From Hyphomonadaceae bacterium (GTDB lineage Bacteria; Pseudomonadota; Alphaproteobacteria; Caulobacterales; Hyphomonadaceae), in assembly GCA_022760335.1 (NCBI GenBank), contig JALEGE010000128.1, positions 1 to 38,571 on the forward strand: 38,571 bases of DNA, read 5' to 3'. This document shows positions 1 through 6,661 of this stretch, one piece after another (the stretch's first letter is position 1; every line of letters begins with the position of its first letter). The notes beneath the pieces were generated by a model, which had not been told where the DNA came from, made no database searches, and was given only the letters and a program-made list of their open reading frames with translations. The position numbers and the translations under genes are program-made.

Positions 1-448
1 CAAAGCGAACCTCACAGCTGCCCTCAATGCCGCGCTCAGCCGCGCGTTGCGGATATTGCGGCACTGGCGGGCTGATCGGCTGGGCATCCCGGTCGGAGAT
101 GGCCACCGGATCGATCGCGATGGAGTTGACCCGGCCAAAGTCCAGTTCGGTCGGCGCCGAGCCTTGAATATTCGGCGTGGGCAGATCGATGTCAGACTTG
201 GACGAAGACAGCTTTGGTGGCGGCGGTGGCTTGTCAGCTGAGGCCAGGCGTTGCGGGCGCGAACGCGTGGTGCGCCGAACTTCCTGCACATCCTGAGACG
301 GCGTGATCGCTTCCAGGACACGCTGTTCTGTCTGCTCCGGCTCCTCGAACTCGGCCGAGATCAGCCAGTTCATGAGTTGGAACAGGCCATAGACGATCAG
401 GGCCGCCGCAGCCAGTGCGACCGGAAAGACAACATAAGGACTTTTCAT
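1..448 (-). CDS. tonB: TonB-family energy transducer (C-terminus outside window)
   Basis: Partial gene: 149 codons are visible and the frame is still open at base 1. The product starts MKSPYVVFPVA and has one N-terminal membrane segment (about residues 5-28), an acidic linker, a short proline run (KPPPPPK, near residue 93), and then the beginning of a TonB C-terminal domain: PVPQYPQRAAERGIEGSCEV matches the usual PxYPxxAxxxGxxG pattern. Role by family: it carries proton-motive-force energy from an ExbB/ExbD motor to outer-membrane TonB-dependent receptors. The ATG at 448-446 follows GAAGGAG at 460-454 and sits 12 bases after the stop of the upstream exbD, so it is the last visible gene of the operon. 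The proline stretch is much shorter than in E. coli TonB, as in TonB2-type proteins. Whether a TPR gene follows, as in Vibrio TonB2 loci, cannot be seen. Confidence 0.9.
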   Translation of the reverse strand, partial: MKSPYVVFPVALAAAALIVYGLFQLMNWLISAEFEEPEQTEQRVLEAITPSQDVQEVRRTTRSRPQRLASADKPPPPPKLSSSKSDIDLPTPNIQGSAPTELDFGRVNSIAIDPVAISDRDAQPISPPVPQYPQRAAERGIEGSCEVRF

Positions 449-460
449 ATCCACTCCTTC

Positions 461-877
461 CTAGTCTTGGGCCGTCGACACATTGATACGTGTCGAGCCA
501 TCGATATTCTTCACCGTATCCATGAATTCCACAAGGGACTCAGCGGTCGCCTTGTTGTCGATCTGCAGGACGAGTTCCCCTTTCGGGTTATCCTCGCGCA
601 GTTCGCGCAGACGGAATTCAATCTCGTTCGGCTGAACCAGACGCTTGTCCATATAGATATCGGAATTGTCATCGATGGCGACAAGGATCGCCAGCGGTTT
701 CACATCCGCATCATTTTCAACATCTGTGCGGACGATGTCCACACCCGGTTCCTTGATGAACTGGGCCGTCACGATGAAGAAGATCAGGAGGATGAAGACC
801 ACATCCAGCATCGGCGTGAGGTTGATGTCATCGCCTTCGCTTTCAGAGCCCCCAGATGAACGTTTTCTTCTAGCCAT
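461..877 (-). CDS. exbD: ExbD/TolR-family proton-channel protein (second copy)
   Basis: 138 residues, normal for ExbD. A short basic cytoplasmic tail (MARRKR) is followed by the family hallmark INLTPMLDVVFILLIFFIVT (about 19-38). This is one transmembrane helix with the conserved membrane Asp that takes part in proton translocation. The rest is a small periplasmic domain. Known role: with ExbB it forms the inner-membrane motor that energises TonB. It lies 9 bases downstream of a second exbD and 12 bases upstream of tonB, in one minus-strand operon. The two ExbD proteins share the membrane helix almost exactly (LTPMLDVVFILLIFFIVTA) but differ in their periplasmic parts, so they probably do not do exactly the same job. 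Two exbD genes in a row are also known from Xanthomonas. Confidence 0.93.
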   Translation of the reverse strand: MARRKRSSGGSESEGDDINLTPMLDVVFILLIFFIVTAQFIKEPGVDIVRTDVENDADVKPLAILVAIDDNSDIYMDKRLVQPNEIEFRLRELREDNPKGELVLQIDNKATAESLVEFMDTVKNIDGSTRINVSTAQD

Positions 878-886
878 CCTCGTCTC

Positions 887-1300
887 CTATTCGCCGCCGC
901 TGAGAACAATGTTCACAGGCGTGGCATTGGCCGAATAGGCCTGGTCGCGCACGGCGATGATCAGGCCAGCCTCAGCATTGCGATCCGCCTGGATGATCAC
1001 CGCGCTCTCCGGGTTCTCAGCCTTCAGCCGTTCGATATTGGCCTGTACGGCGCCAATATCTGCCGGCCGGCTGTTCACCCGGATCAGGCCATCCTCATTG
1101 ATATAGATCTGGATGGTCGGGGTCTCCGGCGGGATGACATTTGGCGGCGGTGGCGGTGGCGGCGGCTCAAGGCCGATCGCCTGTTCCTGTGTGAACACGG
1201 CCGTGACGATGAAGAAGATCAGCAGGATGAAGACCACGTCCAGCATGGGCGTGAGATCAACATCGGCCTCTTCGGGTTTTCTGAGAGAACGTCCACGCAT
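887..1300 (-). CDS. exbD: ExbD/TolR-family proton-channel protein (first copy)
   Basis: 137 residues. The basic start MRGRSLRKPEEA leads into DLTPMLDVVFILLIFFIVTA, the single ExbD membrane helix with its conserved Asp. An unusual run of eight prolines follows directly (PPPPPPPPN, about residues 47-55), between the helix and the periplasmic domain. The downstream ExbD copy lacks this run. A stiff proline linker may set the distance between membrane and periplasmic domain (inference). The start codon overlaps the stop of the preceding exbB by one base (at 1300), which suggests translational coupling. Role: partner of ExbB in the proton-driven motor for TonB. Confidence 0.93.
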   Translation of the reverse strand: MRGRSLRKPEEADVDLTPMLDVVFILLIFFIVTAVFTQEQAIGLEPPPPPPPPNVIPPETPTIQIYINEDGLIRVNSRPADIGAVQANIERLKAENPESAVIIQADRNAEAGLIIAVRDQAYSANATPVNIVLSGGE

Positions 1301-1809
1301 CAGCCGATCTCCATCTCGTCTTCAACCGACTGCACCAGGCGGGCGGCCTTGCGGTTCATGCCCGAGGCGAACGGAATGCCCGAGATCGAGGCCACCATGC
1401 CGGCCATGGTCGGGATCGTGGCTTGCGACACACCCGCGGCCATGGCCTTGGCGTCGGCACCATCGGTGAGCGCCATGATGTCGAACACCGCGACCATGCC
1501 GGTCACCGTGCCGAGCAGCCCCAGAAGTGGGGCCAGCGCCACGGCGGCCTTGCACAGAATGATGTTGGCCTCTGCCTTCTGGCGCACTTCCGAGACAAGC
1601 TTGTCACGGATCCAGTGGGCATAGGTTGATTTCCGGTCAGAGCGCAAATGCCACTCCTCCACGGCTTGCCGGGCCACATCGCCATGGGCGACGCGGAAGT
1701 AGAACAGGCGCTCCAGGATCAGGAACCACATCAGGAATGTGGCTGCCATGATCAGGAGGAGCACCGGTCCACCCCGGTCCAGGAATTCCTGTAGCTCGTT
1801 AAATCCCAT
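1300..1809 (-). CDS. exbB: MotA/TolQ/ExbB proton channel protein
   Basis: 169 residues, close to the short ExbB2 proteins. It begins near MGFNELQEFLDRGGPVLLLIM with a first membrane helix (about 14-33), has a cytoplasmic stretch, then the typical ExbB core: LAPLLGLLGTVTGMVAVFDI and a GVSQATIPTMAGMVASISGIP segment in the last helix. Family knowledge: a pentameric ExbB encloses ExbD and forms the proton channel that drives TonB. It is preceded by a TtpC-like ExbB (36-base gap) and followed by exbD with a one-base overlap. Having both a short ExbB and a long TtpC-type ExbB in one operon is typical of TonB2-like systems. Confidence 0.93.
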   Translation of the reverse strand: MGFNELQEFLDRGGPVLLLIMAATFLMWFLILERLFYFRVAHGDVARQAVEEWHLRSDRKSTYAHWIRDKLVSEVRQKAEANIILCKAAVALAPLLGLLGTVTGMVAVFDIMALTDGADAKAMAAGVSQATIPTMAGMVASISGIPFASGMNRKAARLVQSVEDEMEIG

Positions 1810-1845
1810 AGGGAGTCTCCAGGGCCCGGTGGAGGGCGGCGGCCA

Positions 1846-3267
1846 TTAGGCCACCACCCGACGCTCTTGCTCTGCACGCTCGGCAACCAGGCCGGCGGCC
1901 TGCTCGTCGAGCAGCTGCTGGTTACCACGCGCCATGGCGGCGGCCACGGCATGCAGCAGGATCAGCGGAATGGCGGCCAACAGGCCGAGCACCGTGGTCA
2001 CAAGGGCCACCGAGATACCGCCAGCCATCAGCTGCGGGTCACCGGCACCGTAGATCGTGATCGCGGTAAAGGTGATGATCATACCGATCACCGTCCCGAG
2101 CAGGCCGACCAGCGGGGCCACGGCGGCGAGCACCTTGATGATGTCGTTGAAGCGCTCAATGCCAGGTGTCTCCTGCAGGATCGTCTCGTCCAGCTTGAGT
2201 TCCAGCGTCTCCAGGTCGTCATTCTTGTGCTCTTCATAGGTCGCGAACACCTTGGCCAGCGGGTTGCCGGAGCCGCCCTGCTTGGTTTTCGCCGTGGAGC
2301 GCATCGCGCCGCCCTGCAGGAACAGAGTAACAATCTTGAACAGGCCGAGAATGACGCCAATCGGGATCAGCACCAGAATGATGATCCGGCCAACCCAGCC
2401 GCCATCATTCCAAAGGCGGTCGCCCCAGCTGGGAATATCACCAAGAATGCCGAACAGGTCACCCTTGGACGGATCGACCGGGCCGCGCACGGCTTCAGTT
2501 GAACCCGCCTGGATGGCTTTCACGACATTGCCCATGGAAGCGCGGTATTCGCCGCGTGGCTGCTTGCGGAAAGCACGCAGAAATGGCTCGCTGCCATCAT
2601 CGGGTGTACGCACTTCCACGAAACGCGGGCTGCCTTCCGCCGTTGCGGCAGTAAACACGCCAACACGCGCAAGCTCGACATCCTGGTTTTCACCATTCGG
2701 TCCAATATTCGCAACCGTCGCCGTGAAGATCTTTGCTTCAGACTGAGCGATCATTTCCTGCAGAATAGCATTCGGCAGTGTGTCAAGGTCCGCACGGGTT
2801 GGCAGGGTACGCGCCTGGGCGATATCCGCCAGGCCCTGCACACGGCCGGGATAGTCGAAATTCGACAGCGAAGAGGCAATCTCGGGCATGGTCGCGCCGG
2901 CCGCGGTGCGGAACTGGCCGAGCAGCTCGGAGAAGTCACCGGCCTCGGTGTCCAGCTGGGTCTGAAGATCGCTCAGCGTGGCCTCATTGGCGTCAAACTC
3001 GGCGCTCAGCGCACGTCCGCGGGCTTCGGCAGCAGCCAAAGCAGAGCGGGCAGAGGCAAGCTCGTCAGCCTGAGAGTCGCGATCTTGCTGGAACTGGCGC
3101 AGACGAGCCTGGTTCTCAGCACTCATCTCGCTCGCATCGCGGCGGACACGGTCAAGAATATCGCTCAGTGAAGTGGACTGGGCCATGGCCGGGGCGGACA
3201 TGGCGATGGTGGACAGGCCAATCAGCGCAGCCGCGCCGAGAGCCTTGAAAGAAAAGCATTTGCTCAT
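1846..3267 (-). CDS. ttpC: TtpC-like ExbB/TolQ protein with large periplasmic N-terminus
   Basis: 473 residues, far longer than plain ExbB. A signal peptide (cleavage probably after SAPAMA, about residue 29) is followed by a long charged, Ala/Glu/Gln-rich coiled-coil region (about 30-120) and a further periplasmic region. A membrane helix follows (IIILVLIPIGVILGLFKIVT, just before 320), then a MotA/TolQ/ExbB domain with VAPLVGLLGTVIGMIITFTA and GGISVALVTTVLGLLAAIP. This architecture matches TtpC, the extra component needed by Vibrio TonB2 systems, where its periplasmic part is thought to reach toward the outer membrane. The gene lies 30 bases after the DUF3450 gene with a good ribosome site (GGAG, 8 bases before ATG) and is followed by exbB-exbD-exbD-tonB. 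The symbol is given by architecture and context. Confidence 0.82.
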   Translation of the reverse strand: MSKCFSFKALGAAALIGLSTIAMSAPAMAQSTSLSDILDRVRRDASEMSAENQARLRQFQQDRDSQADELASARSALAAAEARGRALSAEFDANEATLSDLQTQLDTEAGDFSELLGQFRTAAGATMPEIASSLSNFDYPGRVQGLADIAQARTLPTRADLDTLPNAILQEMIAQSEAKIFTATVANIGPNGENQDVELARVGVFTAATAEGSPRFVEVRTPDDGSEPFLRAFRKQPRGEYRASMGNVVKAIQAGSTEAVRGPVDPSKGDLFGILGDIPSWGDRLWNDGGWVGRIIILVLIPIGVILGLFKIVTLFLQGGAMRSTAKTKQGGSGNPLAKVFATYEEHKNDDLETLELKLDETILQETPGIERFNDIIKVLAAVAPLVGLLGTVIGMIITFTAITIYGAGDPQLMAGGISVALVTTVLGLLAAIPLILLHAVAAAMARGNQQLLDEQAAGLVAERAEQERRVVA

Positions 3268-3297
3268 TTCGATAACTCCAAATCTCTCGAGGCTGGC

Positions 3298-4068
3298 CTA
3301 TTGTACTTCCAGCGGCGTGACCGGGCCGAACAGCACTTCCTGCTGTTTCTTGCCATCAGCAACACGGATCGCATCGCGCACAGCGGGGATCAGATTGCGC
3401 TCCAGTGGCACCCAGGCGCCCTGCGCACGGTCCCAACGGGCACCGCGGCGGTCATCGGGGGTAATGTAAACCAGAGCCACACGGCCATACTGGAACATGT
3501 CGACATTGGTCGGCTCACCCTCAACCACCTGGTCTTCCTGCCAGGTATCGATCGTGGAGCCATACTCCATCTCGGACTGATAGGCTTCGATGATCAGGCG
3601 ATAGCGCTCGGCCGTGGACACGGTCGGCTCAGCCATTGCGGCATCCAGGCCATCCAGACGCGCCTGACGGAACTCGCTTTTGAACGGCAGGTCAGCCGCC
3701 ACAAAGGCTTTCAGGTCATCAATCATGTCCATCAGCATCGGCGTGGTTTCCGCCGTGATCTCATCAATCCGACCGAGCTGGTCGGTCAGGCTCTCGATTT
3801 CGCGGCGCTGGGACGCGACCACCTGCTCTTGCTGACGCGCAAACAGTTCAGCTGCATCGCGGCGCTGCAACAGCGTGCGATACTCGCGCACCATGTCGGA
3901 GCGCTCATCATCAAGCTGATTGATTTGCTGCTGAACTTGCTCAGCGCGGCGCGTAGCCTGTTCGCCCACATCAAGGGCCTCGCCCAACTGGGCGGACGCG
4001 GGCGTCCCCAGTGTGGCAATCAACGCAGCCGCGATAAATCCGCGGGCCGGTGTCAAGACGTTTCTCAT
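3298..4068 (-). CDS. DUF3450 family periplasmic coiled-coil protein
   Basis: 256 residues, first gene of the TonB operon. A signal peptide (MRNVLTPARGFIAAALIATL..., cleavage after about residue 26 at ASA) precedes a long coiled coil rich in Gln, Arg and Glu (about 27-110), then a C-terminal domain with KAFVAADLPFKSEFRQARLD and GRVALVYITPDDRRGARWD. Both the motif pattern and the place upstream of a TtpC-type exbB match DUF3450, a family almost always found with TonB2-type clusters. Its exact job is not established. It probably acts in the periplasm together with the coiled coil of the TtpC-like protein (inference from the shared architecture and operon). Confidence 0.82.
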   Translation of the reverse strand: MRNVLTPARGFIAAALIATLGTPASAQLGEALDVGEQATRRAEQVQQQINQLDDERSDMVREYRTLLQRRDAAELFARQQEQVVASQRREIESLTDQLGRIDEITAETTPMLMDMIDDLKAFVAADLPFKSEFRQARLDGLDAAMAEPTVSTAERYRLIIEAYQSEMEYGSTIDTWQEDQVVEGEPTNVDMFQYGRVALVYITPDDRRGARWDRAQGAWVPLERNLIPAVRDAIRVADGKKQQEVLFGPVTPLEVQ

Positions 4069-4430
4069 GAGGTCTGCCTCTCACTCACTCTTTCAAAGCC
4101 GTCGCACGGACGTACCATGCGTAAAACTCGTTACAGCGCTCCCGGCAAGGGGGAACGCTGGTTGCGGGTTGCGGCACACACACAGGCCGGCAAAGTGAAC
4201 GAAGGAAATGGCGTGGGGCGCCGATCACCTCCCAAACTGTTTTTCCGGGGCTTTTACACCCTCTTTTTCGTCGCGCAGCTCTGCCCTCCCGTCAGCCGCA
4301 TCGCACGATCTGGGGGACGCTAACAATACGCGCCGAGCGGATCAACTCGCTTAAACGATCCGTCAGGTAATTGAACAGACCGCGGCGATAAGGCAACACA
4401 TCTGTTGCATAAATCGTAGCAAAAACTTCG
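4069..4430. promoter_or_regulatory. Upstream region of the TonB operon
   Basis: About 360 bases without a credible gene. It must contain the promoter of the minus-strand operon that starts at 4068. Visible structure: a 6-base hairpin GCAACA-catc-TGTTGC at 4393-4408 and A/T-rich patches near 4240-4270. I could not place a convincing -35/-10 pair and saw no clear Fur-type palindrome. Confidence 0.35.
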
Positions 4431-4463
4431 AAAAACAGTCATCTACGCGCGGAACTTCGCGTA
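4431..4463 (-). terminator. Possible terminator after tRNA-Gln
   Basis: Minus-strand hairpin with arms TACGCG / CGCGTA (4463-4458 and 4449-4444), 35 bases downstream of the tRNA 3' end. A run of five U follows about 9 bases after the stem. The gap between stem and U-run makes it weaker than a textbook terminator. Confidence 0.35.
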
Positions 4464-4497
4464 ACAGGAAAGGTTCGCGGCCCTGTGGGCTAAGCGG

Positions 4498-4572
4498 TGG
4501 CTGGGGCGCCAGGATTCGAACCTGGGAATGCCGATACCAAAAACCGGTGCCTTACCGCTTGGCGACGCCCCA
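4498..4572 (-). tRNA. tRNA-Gln (anticodon UUG)
   Basis: The minus strand folds into a complete 75-base tRNA with encoded CCA. The acceptor 5' arm is TGGGGCG and the T arm contains GGTTCGAATCC. The anticodon stem CCGGT/ATCGG closes the loop TTTTGGT, giving anticodon TTG. The sequence is nearly identical to E. coli tRNA-Gln(UUG) apart from a few compensated stem bases. It stands alone between the TonB operon promoter region and sppA. Confidence 0.95.
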
Positions 4573-4616
4573 TTATGGAGAGGCGCGGTTTAGCCAATCC
4601 CATCTGCCATGGCAAG

Positions 4617-4728
4617 CACCTGTCTGCGGCGAAATTTGCCATCCACTGACACTGACAGATGGCTGCCTTGAAATTTCCAGAGCGCTTTACAAAATCTGCA
4701 GACAGGTGTTTATCATTTATCGATAAAT
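4617..4728. promoter_or_regulatory. Inverted repeat and palindrome in the tRNA-sppA divergent region
   Basis: An exact 11-base inverted repeat, CACCTGTCTGC at 4617-4627 and GCAGACAGGTG at 4698-4708, is separated by 70 bases. It is followed at once by a perfect 14-base palindrome ATTTATCGATAAAT (4715-4728) in an AT-rich stretch 50 bases before sppA. This divergent region must hold the promoters of both tRNA-Gln and sppA. The palindrome could be an operator or simply the AT-rich -10 region of sppA. Confidence 0.4.
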
Positions 4729-4777
4729 ATATAGCTGGATAGGCCATGAACGGCATACTTTTCAGGAGACAGACCCG

Positions 4778-6535
4778 GTGAAAACATTCCTCCTTTCCAT
4801 GGCAGGCGCTCTTGTGGCGATGTTCCTGTTCATTTTCCTCAGCATATTCCTGCTGTTCATTTTCGCTGGTATCGCCAGCATGGGCCAGAAAGAGCCTGAC
4901 ACAATTGTCTTGACCATGGATCTGCGCCAGCCTGTCAGCGACCAGGCGCCGACTTCGGGTTTTGCTGCTTTCTCCGGCCAGCAGGGCTTTACCGACCTTC
5001 TGGTCAAGATCGACCGCGCCACCGAGGATGATCATGTCAAAGGCATTTTCATTCGCGGCGCCGATACGTCCATCGGCAGCTCGCGCGCTGAAGAGCTGCG
5101 CGATGCCCTGATCGAGTTTCGTGCCAGCGGGAAGTTCATCCTGGCCCACACACAAGGCGCAATGGTCTCCAGCGGGCCGTCCAGCTACCGCGCCATTTCC
5201 GTAGCCGATGAGATCTGGATGCAGCCAGGGACTGATTTCGTGGCAACTGGCATCGCATTCGAGACTCAATTCCTGCGCGGTCTTTTTGACAAGCTCTCGA
5301 TCACACCGGAGATCGAAGCGCTGTATGAGTTCAAGAATGCGCCGAACAGCTACAAGAACGAAACCTATACCGAGCCTCACCGACTCGCGCTCGCCGAACT
5401 GGCTGATTCGATATGGACAGTATCCCTTCATGATATCGCCGAAGATCGCGGCCTGCAGTTTGATGCATTGAAGACACTGCTGGAATCCGGACCGATCCCG
5501 GCAGAACTGGCTCAAGCAGAATCGCTTGTCGACACGCTGGGCTGGCCTGAGGATGCGCGCGATGCCGCCAAGGAGCGTGCCGGCGAGAAGGCAAACCTGA
5601 TTTCCCTGACAGATTATAGCGCCCCAACGCCGCGCCCCGGCGCGCCGATGATAGCTGTGGTCGGCGGTGAAGGTCCGATCGTCACTGGCAGTGCCTCAGG
5701 CGACCCGTTTGCGGACACTGTCGGCTTTGGATCTGACCGCGTGGCACGCGCCATCCTGGATGCAGCTGAAGACGAGAAGATCCAGGCCATAGTCTTTCGT
5801 GTCGACAGCCCTGGCGGGTCCCCGACGGCCTCTGACCAGATCTGGAATGCCATCCAACGTGCCCGCGATGCTGGAAAACCCGTCGTGGTCTCAATGGGCT
5901 CTGTCGCGGCTTCGGGCGGGTACTATGTCTCGGCCGGCGCCGACCGGATCTTGGCCAGCGACACAACCATCACCGGCTCGATCGGCATTTTCGGAGGCAA
6001 GCTGGCGATTGGCGAAGGACTGCAGCGCATCGGCGTGAATATCGAAACCGTGCGCGTGGGCGGAGAGTGGACAGAGGCCTTTTCGGTCGACCGCTTCACC
6101 AATGCACAGCGCGCCCAGATGGTGGATATGCTCGAGCGCGGCTATGACCGCTTCACCTCCATCGTCGCCGAAGGTCGCGGCCTCACCCAGGAAGAAGTAC
6201 ATGAGCGCGCCCGCGGCCGCGTCTGGTCAGGCGAAGATGCTATCCAAAATGGGCTGGTCGACCGGATTGGCGGTTTCCTGGATGCAATCGATGAGGCCAA
6301 AAGCCTCGCGGATATTGACGCCGACAAGCAGGTGCGCCTGGTCTATTTCCCGTCGCGCCGTTCCGGCTTCGATGCCCTGTCAGGCTCATTCGGCGTCTCC
6401 GCCGAAGCGGCAGATACCGCCAGCACCCTGCACGAGTTGGCCTCCGACCCGGATATCCGCATCTTGCTGCAAGAGCTGCAAGCAGCCCGTGAAGGCGGCG
6501 TCCAGGTTCGCGGCCCCATACTGGTAGAGCAGTAA
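4778..6535 (+). CDS. sppA: Signal peptide peptidase SppA, 67K type
   Basis: 585 residues, the length of the double-domain (67K) SppA of Gram-negative bacteria. An N-terminal hydrophobic segment (about 5-33) anchors it in the inner membrane. The N-terminal half carries the likely catalytic lysine K186 (YEFKNAPN), equivalent to E. coli K209. The C-terminal half carries FRVDSPGGSPTASD and SMGSVAASGGYYVS with the nucleophile S379. Together they form the Ser-Lys dyad that cuts remnant signal peptides within the membrane. The start is GTG at 4778, chosen because AGGAG (4764-4768) lies 9 bases upstream and no in-frame ATG fits. It is monocistronic, with its own hairpin terminators, and convergent with the TipN-like gene. 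Confidence 0.92.
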   Translation: MKTFLLSMAGALVAMFLFIFLSIFLLFIFAGIASMGQKEPDTIVLTMDLRQPVSDQAPTSGFAAFSGQQGFTDLLVKIDRATEDDHVKGIFIRGADTSIGSSRAEELRDALIEFRASGKFILAHTQGAMVSSGPSSYRAISVADEIWMQPGTDFVATGIAFETQFLRGLFDKLSITPEIEALYEFKNAPNSYKNETYTEPHRLALAELADSIWTVSLHDIAEDRGLQFDALKTLLESGPIPAELAQAESLVDTLGWPEDARDAAKERAGEKANLISLTDYSAPTPRPGAPMIAVVGGEGPIVTGSASGDPFADTVGFGSDRVARAILDAAEDEKIQAIVFRVDSPGGSPTASDQIWNAIQRARDAGKPVVVSMGSVAASGGYYVSAGADRILASDTTITGSIGIFGGKLAIGEGLQRIGVNIETVRVGGEWTEAFSVDRFTNAQRAQMVDMLERGYDRFTSIVAEGRGLTQEEVHERARGRVWSGEDAIQNGLVDRIGGFLDAIDEAKSLADIDADKQVRLVYFPSRRSGFDALSGSFGVSAEAADTASTLHELASDPDIRILLQELQAAREGGVQVRGPILVEQ

Positions 6536-6545
6536 TGGGAAACGC

Positions 6546-6573
6546 GTCAGGCTAAACCACCGAGCCTGACTTT
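6546..6573 (+). terminator. Hairpin directly after sppA
   Basis: Perfect 8-base stem GTCAGGCT / AGCCTGAC (6546-6553, 6563-6570) with a 9-base loop and then TTT. It begins 11 bases after the sppA stop and is followed by a second, stronger hairpin. Confidence 0.5.
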
Positions 6574-6591
6574 ACCGACACGAAAAACAAT

Positions 6592-6625
6592 AGCGGCGGC
6601 CCCTGGTCTTGGGGCCGCCGCTTTT
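6592..6625. terminator. Bidirectional terminator between sppA and the TipN-like gene
   Basis: A perfect 12-base stem AGCGGCGGCCCC / GGGGCCGCCGCT with a 7-base loop. It is followed by TTTT on the plus strand, and by ATTGTTTTTC on the minus strand. It can stop transcription of both convergent genes. Confidence 0.85.
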
Positions 6626-6661
6626 CGATTGCGGTTATGCGATGAATAAGGAAGAGCCCCC

